A stretch of DNA of 50,029 bases. It comes from RGIG4097 sp964550635 (GTDB taxonomy: Bacteria; Bacillota; Clostridia; Christensenellales; CAG-917). Below the pieces are notes generated by a model. The model did no database searches and was not told the origin of the DNA. It saw only the letters and a list, made by a program, of their open reading frames with translations. The stretch spans positions 1-50,029 of the forward strand of contig CAZJZV010000011.1 in assembly GCA_964550635.1 (NCBI GenBank), read 5' to 3'. This document shows positions 31,325-39,948 of the stretch, one piece after another; position 1 is the stretch's first letter, and each line of letters starts with the position of its first letter. The position numbers were made by a program, and so were the translations under genes.

Positions 31325-33059
31325 CCGCCCGTCCCCCTTTCAAAAGTTTGAGCGCGGCGGACAAATGCTCGCGCTTGATGATACCGCTAGGAAGCACGAT
31401 ACCCTTCGATTCGAGATTGTCTCTCGTCGTTGCGGGGAAGGGCAGGTCGAGCCCTATATCTTCGATGAGTTTTCTATCCTTGAAGATTTCGCCGGGCATA
31501 CCGTCCGCGACGAGTTTTCCGTCTTGAAGCGCGATGATTCTGTCCGCGATTTCCGCCACCGCATCCATACTGTGCGACACCATGATGATAGTCGGGCAGA
31601 CGGTGCGTTGCAGATTGACGATGAGAGAAGTCACGTCCTTGATACCCGCGGGGTCTAGTCCTGCAAACGGCTCGTCGAGAATGAGAATTTTCGGATCCAT
31701 AGCGATGACGCCGGCGATTGCCGCTCTGCGTTTTTCGCCGCCGCTCAATTCGAAGGGGCTGCGCTCGGCAAACTTGTCGTAGGGCAAACCCACAAGGTCC
31801 ATAGCCTTGCGGACTCTCTCATTGACTTCGTCCGCGGAGAGTTTCATGTTTTTCGGACCGAAAGCGACGTCCTTTGCGACCGTATCTTCAAAGAGTTGAT
31901 ATTCGGGATATTGGAAAACCATACCCACGGTGTAGCGCAAATTCTTGAGATTTTTCTTTTCTTTTGCGGACTTGCCGTAGATTTTGACTTCACCGCTCTG
32001 GCATTTGATGAGTCCGTTGAGATGTTGGATAAAGGTGGACTTACCGCTTCCGGTTTTGCCGATGAGAGCGACAAACTCGCCTTCGTTTATCGTGAGATTG
32101 ACGTTGTCGAGAGCGACTTTTTCGGACGGTGTTTTCTTGGAGTAGACGAAAGAGAGATTTTCGATTTCCACCGCCTTGACGCTTTGTTTCGGGGCGGGGG
32201 AAGGTATATCGAAATCCACCTGTTTTTGACCTACGTTTTCAAGGATTCCGTCCGTCAATTCGTCGATAGTAACCACGACGTCGTCGAAAGAATAGCCGTA
32301 ATTTTTCGCGGTCAACGCGGTTTCGGTAGGCGCGGGGAGAGAGAGTCCGTAGACGGACAAATCCCCTTTGCCGAAAACTTCTTTCGGGGTGCCGTCCAAA
32401 ACGATTTGCCCTTTGCTCATCACGATGATTCTATCCGCAAGGGACGCTTCGTCCATATTGTGGGTGATATTGATGACGGTGATGCCCTTGTCGTGCAGGG
32501 ATTTTGCGATTGCCATAATCTCTTTGCGACCGACGGGGTCGAGCATAGCGGTGCTTTCGTCGAAAACGACCACTTCGGGACGCATTGCAAGCACGCCCGC
32601 TATTGCGACTCTCTGTTTTTGACCGCCCGAAAGTTTGCTGACGGGGCGGTTGCGATATTCGGACATACCCACGGCGTCGAGAGCGGAAGACACTCTTTCG
32701 ATGATTTCATCGCGGGGCACGCCGATATTTTCGGGACCGAAAGCGACGTCGTCTTCGACCATAGTTGCGACCGTCTGATTGTCGGGGTTTTGGAAGACCA
32801 TACCCACTTTTTTTCTGATTTCAAAGGTGAATTTTTCGTCCGCGGTTGACATACCGTCAACGACGACTTCCCCCGACGAGGGCAAAAATAAACCGTTGAG
32901 AAGTTTGGCAAGAGTGCTTTTCCCGCTGCCGTTTTTCCCGACCAACGCGATAAAGCTGCCTTTTTCAACGGAGAAAGACAGGTTTTTGAGGGCTTTTAGA
33001 CTGTGGCCCTCCCCTAATGGATAAGAATAACTTACCCCTTTGAGGCTTATATACGACAT
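31317..33059 (-). CDS. ecfA: fused EcfA1-EcfA2 ATPase of the energy-coupling factor transporter
   Basis: A 580-residue protein joining two ABC ATPases that are normally separate. Domain 1 (about 1-280) has Walker A GKNGSGKST (41-49), signature LSGGQKQRVAIAG and Walker B VVVFDEST. Domain 2 (about 320-580) has GKTGSGKSTF, a Q-loop region FQYPEYQLFE typical of EcfA2, signature LSGGEKRRAAIAG and ILILDEPFAGLDP. A linker of about 50 residues joins them. The start at 33059 (MSYISLKGV) has no Shine-Dalgarno; a TATAAT box ends 9 nt before it, so the transcript is probably leaderless. The longer open frame upstream is not protein-like. Confidence 0.94.
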   Translation of the reverse strand: MSYISLKGVSYSYPLGEGHSLKALKNLSFSVEKGSFIALVGKNGSGKSTLAKLLNGLFLPSSGEVVVDGMSTADEKFTFEIRKKVGMVFQNPDNQTVATMVEDDVAFGPENIGVPRDEIIERVSSALDAVGMSEYRNRPVSKLSGGQKQRVAIAGVLAMRPEVVVFDESTAMLDPVGRKEIMAIAKSLHDKGITVINITHNMDEASLADRIIVMSKGQIVLDGTPKEVFGKGDLSVYGLSLPAPTETALTAKNYGYSFDDVVVTIDELTDGILENVGQKQVDFDIPSPAPKQSVKAVEIENLSFVYSKKTPSEKVALDNVNLTINEGEFVALIGKTGSGKSTFIQHLNGLIKCQSGEVKIYGKSAKEKKNLKNLRYTVGMVFQYPEYQLFEDTVAKDVAFGPKNMKLSADEVNERVRKAMDLVGLPYDKFAERSPFELSGGEKRRAAIAGVIAMDPKILILDEPFAGLDPAGIKDVTSLIVNLQRTVCPTIIMVSHSMDAVAEIADRIIALQDGKLVADGMPGEIFKDRKLIEDIGLDLPFPATTRDNLESKGIVLPSGIIKREHLSAALKLLKGGRADV

Positions 33060-33068
33060 AACGCGGTG

Positions 33069-33097
33069 ATTATAACACGACTTCGGGATAAATGCAA
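33069..33097 (-). promoter_or_regulatory. promoter of the ecfA-ecfT-truA operon, probably leaderless
   Basis: On the minus strand, TTGCAT, a 17-bp spacer, then TATAAT, with 9 bp between the -10 box and the ATG. There is no room for a riboswitch or a Shine-Dalgarno sequence. Confidence 0.75.
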
Positions 33098-33165
33098 AAC
33101 AATTTGTGCACAATGGATTTTTTATGGTTTTACGGCACTCGAATCCACTATTATGATTTTTGCCG

Positions 33166-33194
33166 TTGACAAAGATAGATAAAAGCATTAAAAT
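33166..33194 (+). promoter_or_regulatory. promoter of the small gene upstream of glnS, probably leaderless
   Basis: A perfect TTGACA, a 17-bp spacer, then TAAAAT, with 9 bp to the ATG at 33204 and no Shine-Dalgarno sequence. Confidence 0.75.
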
Positions 33195-33203
33195 CATAAT
33201 ACT

Positions 33204-33575
33204 ATGTTAACGCTCGCGTACGCACAAGATAACACGCTCACGGACGCATACGCAGTCCTTGATTTAGACCTTCCCCCCGTCGGATGCAATTTTTTGTTTC
33301 TCGACGACGGACGAGTGGTCGGACTGATAAGACTACGCTTCGACGACTGCGCGGTTATCGACCTTGTCAAATTCAAGGACGGAGTGGAATCGGGGGATAA
33401 GACCTTTTTCATCCACGCAATCTTCTACAAACTCAAAATCGGCGCGCCCGTCCGCCTTGCGATAAAAGGACTGCACGACGAGTTGAAACCGTATGGTTTC
33501 GTTGAGGACGGAGAGGGTATGAGCGTTATGACGAACGAAATCAATCTGCACGGCAGTTGTAAAGGAATATGCTAA
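33204..33575 (+). CDS. small protein of unknown function, coupled to glnS
   Basis: A 123-residue soluble protein. Its beta-strand/helix pattern and an end segment LHDELKPYGFVEDGEGMSVM give a faint resemblance to GNAT acetyltransferases, but the acetyl-CoA loop is not visible, so no function is claimed. The stop and the glnS start overlap as TAATG, so translation of glnS probably depends on it. The gene has a strong promoter 9 nt before its ATG and no Shine-Dalgarno, suggesting leaderless translation. Confidence 0.7.
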   Translation: MLTLAYAQDNTLTDAYAVLDLDLPPVGCNFLFLDDGRVVGLIRLRFDDCAVIDLVKFKDGVESGDKTFFIHAIFYKLKIGAPVRLAIKGLHDELKPYGFVEDGEGMSVMTNEINLHGSCKGIC

Positions 33576-35206
33576 TGGAAGAAATCACTTCAAGAAACTT
33601 TATCGAAGACATCATCGACGAAGAGTTGGCGGCGGGGAAGATGAACAAAATCATCACCAGATTCCCCCCTGAACCCAACGGCTATCTCCATATCGGACAC
33701 GCAAAGGCTCTTTGCATCAACTTCGGTATGAAAGAGAAATATAACGGCGAATGCAATCTGCGCTTCGACGACACCAATCCCGCAAAGGAAGACGTCGAGT
33801 ATATGGAGTCCATCAAGGAAGACATCGCATGGCTCGGCTTCAAGTGGGACAGAGTGTTGAATGCGTCCGACTATTTCGGCAAAATGTACGAATGTGCGTT
33901 GAAACTCATCCGCGACGGAAAGGCGTACGTATGCGACTTGACCGCGGAAGAAATCCGTCAAACGAGAGGCACTCTCACCGAAGCGGGCAAGGAAAGTCCT
34001 TATCGCAATCGTTCGGTGGAAGAAAATCTCGACTTGTTCGAGCGTATGAAAGCGGGCGAATTCGAGGACGGTGCAAGAGTTTTGCGTGCGAAAATAGATA
34101 TGGCTTCCCCCAATATCAATATGCGCGACCCCGTTATATATCGTATATGCCACGCGGAGCATCCGCACACGGGTAGCGAATGGGTTATCTATCCTATGTA
34201 CGACTTCGCGCACCCCATCGAAGACGCGGTCGAAGGGATTACGCACTCCCTTTGCTCCCTTGAATTTGAAAACCACAGACCCCTTTACGACTGGGTTACC
34301 GAGAATTGCGGATTCCCCGCGCCTCGTCCCCGCCAGATAGAGTTTGCAAGACTCAACCTGACTCACACCGTCATGAGCAAACGTTTCATCAAACGTCTTG
34401 TTGACGAAGGTATCGTGTGGGGTTGGAACGACCCGCGTCTTTCCACTTTGAGCGGTATCAGAGAAAGGGGCTATCCCCCCGAAGCAGTCAGAGATTTCTG
34501 CTCTCGTATAGGCGTGTCGAAAGCGGATAGCGAAGTGGATATTGCCATTCTCGAACACTGCGTGAGAGAAAATCTCAACCAAAACGCAACGAGAGCAATG
34601 GTCGTCACGAAACCCTTGAAACTCATCGTCGACAACTATCCCGACGGAAAGACGGAAGATTGTTTCATCGAAAATAACCCCCAACAAGAAGGCGCAGGCA
34701 ATCACGTCGCGACCTTCTCGAAGGAACTTTATATCGAAGAAAGCGACTTCGAACTCAATCCGCCCCCGAAATTCTTCAGACTCAAACCCGACGGAATCGT
34801 GCGACTCAAAGGCGCGTACGTCGTGAAGTATAAGAGTTGCGACCTTGACGAAAACGGAAACGTCGTCGCGGTGCACGTGGAATATCTCGAAGGTACGAAG
34901 TCGGGTGAAGAAGGCGCGAATATCAAGGTCAAAGGCACCATACATTGGGTGAATGCAAACGACTCTATCGACGTCAAACTCAATATGTTCGATTATCTTA
35001 TAATCGACGGTCCCGAAGACTATATGGACAGAGTCAATCCCAACTCTCTCACCGTGCTCAACGGCAAGGCGGAAAGTTTCTTGAAGGACGCAAAGGCGGG
35101 AGATAGATTCCAATTCTTGAGAGAAGGCTACTTCATCAAGAGAAACGTGGACGGCGAAGAATATAATTCAATCGTCGGACTGAAAGACAGTTACAAAGCA
35201 AAATAA
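33575..35206 (+). CDS. glnS: glutaminyl-tRNA synthetase
   Basis: A 543-residue class I synthetase that charges tRNA-Gln. The HIGH motif is PEPNGYLHIGHAK (residues 33-44) and the KMSKS equivalent is VMSKR (266-270). ELYIEESDFELNPPPKFFRL and the following beta-barrel form the anticodon-binding part. Segments such as RFDDTNPAKEDVEY and YDFAHPIEDAVEGITHSLCS are GlnRS-like. Most Bacillota use the GatCAB amidotransferase instead, though some Clostridia have GlnRS. The ATG at 33575 is preferred over 33569 because AAAGGA lies 8 nt before it. Confidence 0.96.
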   Translation: MEEITSRNFIEDIIDEELAAGKMNKIITRFPPEPNGYLHIGHAKALCINFGMKEKYNGECNLRFDDTNPAKEDVEYMESIKEDIAWLGFKWDRVLNASDYFGKMYECALKLIRDGKAYVCDLTAEEIRQTRGTLTEAGKESPYRNRSVEENLDLFERMKAGEFEDGARVLRAKIDMASPNINMRDPVIYRICHAEHPHTGSEWVIYPMYDFAHPIEDAVEGITHSLCSLEFENHRPLYDWVTENCGFPAPRPRQIEFARLNLTHTVMSKRFIKRLVDEGIVWGWNDPRLSTLSGIRERGYPPEAVRDFCSRIGVSKADSEVDIAILEHCVRENLNQNATRAMVVTKPLKLIVDNYPDGKTEDCFIENNPQQEGAGNHVATFSKELYIEESDFELNPPPKFFRLKPDGIVRLKGAYVVKYKSCDLDENGNVVAVHVEYLEGTKSGEEGANIKVKGTIHWVNANDSIDVKLNMFDYLIIDGPEDYMDRVNPNSLTVLNGKAESFLKDAKAGDRFQFLREGYFIKRNVDGEEYNSIVGLKDSYKAK

Positions 35207-35231
35207 CCGCTTATGCGGAAATGAGGATATT

Positions 35232-36398
35232 ATGTTCACTTGTAAAATTTGCGGAAGCGAAGTGGTCCCCGGACAAGCATTCTGCACCACTTGCGGTGCG
35301 GACGTAGCGGACAACTACGAAAGCGAATGCCCGTCTTGCGGAACGAAAAACAGCGCAGGCAGTCGTTATTGTGCCAAGTGCGGTAACATACTCGGCGTAC
35401 TGGCGAAGCCGGTCTGCGTAATTTGCGGTGCGAAAAATCTCCCGGGCGCGAAATTCTGCGTATCTTGCGGTGCGCCGTTGCAACGCAACGAAGAAACCCA
35501 CGACAGCCTTGACGTCATCGAGATGAGAAAGACGAAGATGAAACTCGACCTTCTCGTCAAAGAGAGAATGAAGGGTATCGACAAGGAAATCGCGGACAAG
35601 CGCGCAAAAATGCTCGACGACAAGGCGAAGAGCATTCAAGAAGTCGACGACTACCGCGAGCGCACCAATCAGGAACTCTCCAAACAAGCGAGAATCCTTG
35701 ACGCATATCGTGAGAAAATCGACGAAATGGGATCCGAAGACATAGCGAAACTTCGCAAGGCGGCGGTCAATCTCAAAGAACTCGTCGGCTATTATTCGGA
35801 TCCGTACTCCGAAATCGACGAGGACGAAATCGAAAGCGAAACCTACGTTTGCCCCGCTTGCGGAACCATAAATCCGCTCACCGTAACCGCGTGTTTACAT
35901 TGCGGTCGCAACCGCGCGAGAGCGACTTTGCTCCTAGCAAAAGGCAAAATCAAGCAATCTCCGCCCGTGAAACGCAAGGCGAAGAAAATCCACGTTGACG
36001 AAATCAATCTCGAAACCCCCAAGACTCCCACTTTCGACGAGTTTGCGGGCAAAGAGTTTGAAAAGGCGCAAACCAAGACCATAGAGAAACCCAAGGCGGA
36101 AGAACAAAACAACTTCACGCAACCCAACCAATTCCCGAACGGTTATCCCTATGCTCCCTATCCCGCGTATCCGTCCCAACCGTACGCCGCGCCCCAATAT
36201 CCTTACGCACCCCCCGTGCTATACAACAAGGAAACCGGAGAGCCTTATCAAATGCCTCCCATCGTGCAACCCGTAGCGTTCGTGCCTTACGTGACGCAGG
36301 ATCAACCCCTTATGCAATACACCCCGGCGGACGTCCCCGTGACACCCGTCGCGAAACCCGTGCAGACTTCACCTGCAAAATCGGATAAGAAGATTTAG
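35232..36398 (+). CDS. four-zinc-ribbon coiled-coil protein with P/Y-rich tail
   Basis: A 388-residue cytoplasmic protein. There are three zinc ribbons near the N-terminus (CKICGS...CTTCGA, CPSCGT...CAKCGN, CVICGA...CVSCGA). A charged coiled coil follows (about 90-185), then a fourth ribbon CPACGT...CLHCGR (about 210-230). The long tail is rich in P, Y, Q and A and contains VPYVTQD (351-357). The short motif recurs in the membrane protein at 37151 as VPYMTQD. No enzyme motif is visible. It starts 25 nt after glnS with a GAGGA site and is followed by two 4-TM proteins, so it probably scaffolds or recruits factors to that membrane pair. Function unknown. Confidence 0.82.
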   Translation: MFTCKICGSEVVPGQAFCTTCGADVADNYESECPSCGTKNSAGSRYCAKCGNILGVLAKPVCVICGAKNLPGAKFCVSCGAPLQRNEETHDSLDVIEMRKTKMKLDLLVKERMKGIDKEIADKRAKMLDDKAKSIQEVDDYRERTNQELSKQARILDAYREKIDEMGSEDIAKLRKAAVNLKELVGYYSDPYSEIDEDEIESETYVCPACGTINPLTVTACLHCGRNRARATLLLAKGKIKQSPPVKRKAKKIHVDEINLETPKTPTFDEFAGKEFEKAQTKTIEKPKAEEQNNFTQPNQFPNGYPYAPYPAYPSQPYAAPQYPYAPPVLYNKETGEPYQMPPIVQPVAFVPYVTQDQPLMQYTPADVPVTPVAKPVQTSPAKSDKKI

Positions 36399-36399
36399 T

Positions 36400-37134
36400 A
36401 TGGAAAAATCCAAGGCAAAAAAAGTCGATGATATGGGAATTAGGCTTGCGCCGACTCCCATGCGCGGAAACGACGTGAATCAACTGCCGTCGGTTAGGCA
36501 GGATTTCGTGTTGCGCCCGTCCCTTGAAATCGACGAACCGCAAGACGTGAGTCAAGATTATTCCACCGTCGACGACTTCCAACCGAAAGCAAAGGACGTC
36601 GGAAAAACGTGGAAACGTCGCAAACGCGGTAAAAATTTCATATGCGGAATCCTGATGCTTTTGACCGAGGCAATCGTCGTTTTGCCGTATTTGTTTGCGG
36701 TATTCGGCGTGAAAATCGACTTCTTGCCCTTCAAGTACGTGCTTGACGACTACAATGCGATAGGGCATATCGTTGATTTTGCGACAAACGGCGGGAATTT
36801 CGCACTCATAGTCCCCGACCTTATTCTTGCGGTCGGACTGCTTTTCATTCTCGTCAATATCGTGAAATCGTTGACGGGCATTTGCGGTGCGGTGAAAGTG
36901 AGAAAATACGCGACGTGTTCGGTGTTGTATTTCATTTTCGTCGCGATACTTTTCGTGATTGCGCTGGTCGGTGCGGACTCTCTCGGAGTCGGCAAAATCG
37001 ACTTTATGCAAGACGTAATTCACGGCTATGCAACGAGCGAATGGTTCACTCTGTTTGCGACCGCGGTATTCGGAATAATAATGAGCGTCATCTGCTCTTT
37101 CATCAACCCCGACAAGTCGGGATATACACGTTGA
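36400..37134 (+). CDS. four-helix membrane protein of zinc-ribbon cassette
   Basis: A 244-residue protein starting one base after the stop of the zinc-ribbon gene. Residues 1-75 are a hydrophilic, probably cytoplasmic tail. Four membrane helices follow: GILMLLTEAIVVLPYLFAVF, then LIVPDLILAVGLLFILVNIV, then CSVLYFIFVAILFVIALV, and WFTLFATAVFGIIMSVICSF. A basic KRRKRGK patch precedes the first helix and fits an inside N-terminus. It shares this plan with the next gene, so they may form a heteromer. No known family is recognised. Confidence 0.8.
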   Translation: MEKSKAKKVDDMGIRLAPTPMRGNDVNQLPSVRQDFVLRPSLEIDEPQDVSQDYSTVDDFQPKAKDVGKTWKRRKRGKNFICGILMLLTEAIVVLPYLFAVFGVKIDFLPFKYVLDDYNAIGHIVDFATNGGNFALIVPDLILAVGLLFILVNIVKSLTGICGAVKVRKYATCSVLYFIFVAILFVIALVGADSLGVGKIDFMQDVIHGYATSEWFTLFATAVFGIIMSVICSFINPDKSGYTR

Positions 37135-37150
37135 GTTTAAGGAGAAACTT

Positions 37151-37999
37151 ATGGCTAAAAAAGATAACGTGCAAAAATTCACCCCAGAGGTAGAAAAAAA
37201 TCTTCAACCCGAAGAAGTAATGTATGAAAGCGAAGCGTACGGCTCTCCTCAGCCCGACGCAGGTATGGAAACTACGGTTATGAAACCCGTCGGAATGGGC
37301 GGTCCCGTGCCTATCGTCGCACCGAAACACAACACCGTACAACTTCAACCCATAATCGTGCCTCTTGCGGTCGTGCCTTATATGACGCAGGATAGCGATG
37401 TCTTGCGCACCGACGGCGCAAAACCCCAAAACGACTTCTACGGCGACAACGTATCGGATATGGAAGAAACGCGTGCGCACGCTACGGATAAAGCGAAATC
37501 GGGCAAGGGCAAGGCAAGAGTCGCGTCTTTGTTCTTGCTCATCTTCTCCGCACTTGCCGTCGTATGCTTCTTGCTTGCGCACTTCAAACCGGTAGTGTTC
37601 GGATTTGATTTCTCCGACTTCGACGTCATCGGAATTATCTCCGCTTGGGTGGGCGGGACTGCTCCGCAAAACCTTGCAATCGCACTTCTTTATATCATCG
37701 GTGCGTGCTTCTCCGCAATATGCGTGATTGTTACTCTCATCTCTCTCTTTGCGGGGAAACTTCCGTCCGCGTTTGCGACGGTATTGTTCCTTTGCTCTGC
37801 GGCGACGGTCGATGCGGGACTCATCTATCGCATTATCGCAAACGACTTCGTGCTTGCGCAGGATAAGGGTGCAATCGTCGTATGCGGTCTCGCAACGATA
37901 GGATTCATTCTTTCCGTCATCATCGCGATTGCTCTCGGCAAGTCGGACAAGAAACAATCGAAATCAAAGTCAGTCGGCTACTACAACGATATGATTTAA
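37151..37999 (+). CDS. four-helix membrane protein with VPYMTQD motif
   Basis: A 282-residue protein with an N-terminal soluble tail of about 115 residues carrying VPYMTQD (75-81), the same short motif as in the zinc-ribbon protein at 35232. Four membrane helices follow (from VASLFLLIFSALAVVCFLLA to IGFILSVIIAIAL), then a short lysine-rich end. The start has AAGGAGAAA. A terminator follows, so this is the last gene of a unit that runs from the promoter at 33166. Function unknown; it is likely a partner or paralogue of the protein at 36400. Confidence 0.8.
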   Translation: MAKKDNVQKFTPEVEKNLQPEEVMYESEAYGSPQPDAGMETTVMKPVGMGGPVPIVAPKHNTVQLQPIIVPLAVVPYMTQDSDVLRTDGAKPQNDFYGDNVSDMEETRAHATDKAKSGKGKARVASLFLLIFSALAVVCFLLAHFKPVVFGFDFSDFDVIGIISAWVGGTAPQNLAIALLYIIGACFSAICVIVTLISLFAGKLPSAFATVLFLCSAATVDAGLIYRIIANDFVLAQDKGAIVVCGLATIGFILSVIIAIALGKSDKKQSKSKSVGYYNDMI

Positions 38000-38004
38000 T
38001 CGAC

Positions 38005-38032
38005 CGCGCCCACAAGGGCGCGCGTCTTTTTA
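38005..38032 (+). terminator. intrinsic terminator after the zinc-ribbon/membrane cassette
   Basis: Stem CGCGCCC / GGGCGCG with loop ACAA and a T-rich tail, directly after the stop at 37999. Confidence 0.8.
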
Positions 38033-38077
38033 ACGATAGATTAAACTTCAAAAGGTAAGTTTACTTCAACGGTAACA

Positions 38078-38854
38078 ATGGGAATAAAAATCTTGCCTAT
38101 TGCTAGCGGTAGCAAGGGCAATTCAACACTCATCATGACGGACAACACGGCAATTCTCTGCGATGCGGGGGTGTCGTGCGCGCGTATTAAAGAAGGTTTG
38201 CGCACGGTGGGACTGACTCTCGGCGATTTGAGCGGAGTCGTCGTAACCCACGAGCATAGCGACCACATTTACGCTATCCCGAAAATCAATCCCGTCGTCC
38301 CGCTCTACGCACACGGCGAAACCGTCAAGGCGATATATAAAAAGCAGGGAGAAGTCAAAAACTATCGTAGCGTGGATTTCTACGAAAACGGTTTTTCGAT
38401 AGGTGACATATCCGTCACACCCTTCCGCATACCGCACGACGCGGCGTACCCCTTGGGATACACCTTCTCAAACGGCGGACGGAGCGTGAGCGTCGCAACG
38501 GATATGGGCATTCCCATTAGGGGAGTGTTGAACAACATCAAAAACAGCGAAGTCGTGTTGCTCGAATCAAATTACGACGTCGATATGCTCAAAAACGGAA
38601 GTTACGCTCCCGCACTCAAAAAGCGTATTCTCGGCAATCTCGGACATTTGAGCAACGATTCTTCCGCGATTATGGCGGAAAACCTGATAGGCACGAAAGT
38701 GCAAACCCTAATTCTCGGGCATATCAGCGAGAATAACAATCTACCCGAACTTGCGCTCGGAGCGGTCAAGGGCAAACTCGACTCTCACGGCGCGGATATT
38801 TGCGTGAAAATCGCACTTCAACACGAAATAGGAGAACTTGTCGAAGCGGAATGA
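38078..38854 (+). CDS. walJ: WalJ/YycJ-like metallo-beta-lactamase-fold hydrolase
   Basis: A 258-residue MBL-fold protein. The start KILPIASGSKGNSTLI is typical of YycJ. The metal motif is THEHSDH (H-x-H-x-D-H), with further ligands in RIPHDAAYPLGY, ATDMG and LGHISENN. Family members are cytoplasmic nucleases or hydrolases linked to cell-wall control through the WalRK locus and to DNA-end processing. The next gene overlaps by 4 nt. The local order walJ-protease-protease-rlmH resembles the end of the Bacillus wal locus, walJ-htrC-rlmH. A terminator lies just upstream and no clear promoter was found in the 45-bp gap. Confidence 0.9.
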   Translation: MGIKILPIASGSKGNSTLIMTDNTAILCDAGVSCARIKEGLRTVGLTLGDLSGVVVTHEHSDHIYAIPKINPVVPLYAHGETVKAIYKKQGEVKNYRSVDFYENGFSIGDISVTPFRIPHDAAYPLGYTFSNGGRSVSVATDMGIPIRGVLNNIKNSEVVLLESNYDVDMLKNGSYAPALKKRILGNLGHLSNDSSAIMAENLIGTKVQTLILGHISENNNLPELALGAVKGKLDSHGADICVKIALQHEIGELVEAE

Positions 38855-39948
38855 GAAATAGACTTAATGCAAACGAAAGCGGAGCGTCCTATCTTATAGC
38901 AGTGTGCGGAGCGTCCTTGCTCTCCACTGTTTTCTACTATATTCTCAACGGTAGGGCAGGTACGTTTGCGGGAGTTGATACTGCGAATTGGGTGAACTAT
39001 TTCGTCATGGAACTTGCTTTCGTCGGCATATCCGTCGTGTATTGCCACGTGCGAAAGGCGGATTTTGTGTCGGTTGTGAAGTTGAAACCTTCCAAAAATC
39101 CTTATCAATATCTCTTGCTTTTCCCGATAGCGTTTTGCACCATTCTCGTGTTTTATCCGCTCGCATTGCTATTCTTGCAATTCTTGGCGGTCATAGGCTA
39201 TCCCGTGACGAGCGTGATAACCATCAATTTCACGTCCGTCGGCGTATATTTCCTTGCGCTTCTCTGCATGGCGATTTTGCCCGCAATAGGGGAAGAAATC
39301 GTGTGTAGGGGTATGCTTCTCGGCGGTGGTCTAAATACGAGAGACGTCACTTTCGGCATATTCATTTCCGCACTCTTGTTCAGTCTTATGCACGCAAATC
39401 CCATGCAGACCGTGCACCAATTCGGACTGGGTGTCGTGCTTGCTACATTGTTCATTTTGTCAGGCTCGATCGTGCCGTGTATGATAGTGCATTTTCTCAA
39501 CAACTTCATCACGCTCACCGTGACCGCATATATTCCCAAAGTTGATCAAATCGTAGCGGATTTAGGCTATTGGAATTTCCTGACCGGGACGGTCAGCGTA
39601 GTGGTCGGACTCTTCCTTCTTGCGATATTGCTCTATGCATATTACAGGCTCGGCAAGGGCAAAAACGCGGAGTTCAGTTTGTATGAAAACAAGGTGGACT
39701 GCGGGGACTACACCATCACGGTAACCTACGACGCACCCACGAAAAAGAAATCGAATTTCGTGCTTGACTGCGCGCGTTTCATCCGCTCGTTGTTCACGAA
39801 ATACGGTTGGAAAAAAGTCTACTACACCCTTTATGAATCGGCGGGAGTCGAGTGCCTTGGCAAGGCGCAACGTATGCCTAACGTGTGGATTTCAATCGGT
39901 TTTGCCGCGTTCTATTGGGTGTTGAATTTCCTTTTGAATTTGCTATGA
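38851..39948 (+). CDS. CPBP-family intramembrane metalloprotease, first of tandem pair
   Basis: A 365-residue membrane protein of the CPBP (Abi/CAAX-like) family. The start at 38851 overlaps walJ as ATGA. The catalytic elements lie within helices: EEIVCRGMLLGG (Glu-Glu and Arg), FSLMHANPMQ (His) and HFLNNF (His/Asn). About eight membrane helices are followed by a soluble segment of about 60 residues (residues 265-325). A last helix near LNFLLNLL ends the protein. Such proteases process prenylated or other membrane proteins, or protect against bacteriocins; the substrate is unknown. Confidence 0.9.
   Translation: MRNRLNANESGASYLIAVCGASLLSTVFYYILNGRAGTFAGVDTANWVNYFVMELAFVGISVVYCHVRKADFVSVVKLKPSKNPYQYLLLFPIAFCTILVFYPLALLFLQFLAVIGYPVTSVITINFTSVGVYFLALLCMAILPAIGEEIVCRGMLLGGGLNTRDVTFGIFISALLFSLMHANPMQTVHQFGLGVVLATLFILSGSIVPCMIVHFLNNFITLTVTAYIPKVDQIVADLGYWNFLTGTVSVVVGLFLLAILLYAYYRLGKGKNAEFSLYENKVDCGDYTITVTYDAPTKKKSNFVLDCARFIRSLFTKYGWKKVYYTLYESAGVECLGKAQRMPNVWISIGFAAFYWVLNFLLNLL

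Noticed and set aside
33060..33203. Riboswitch controlling the ECF transporter
   Set aside because: The promoter boxes lie directly before the start codons on both sides, leaving no leader RNA.
33590..35113. 507-codon open frame on the minus strand
   Set aside because: Antisense of glnS, whose catalytic motifs are unambiguous.
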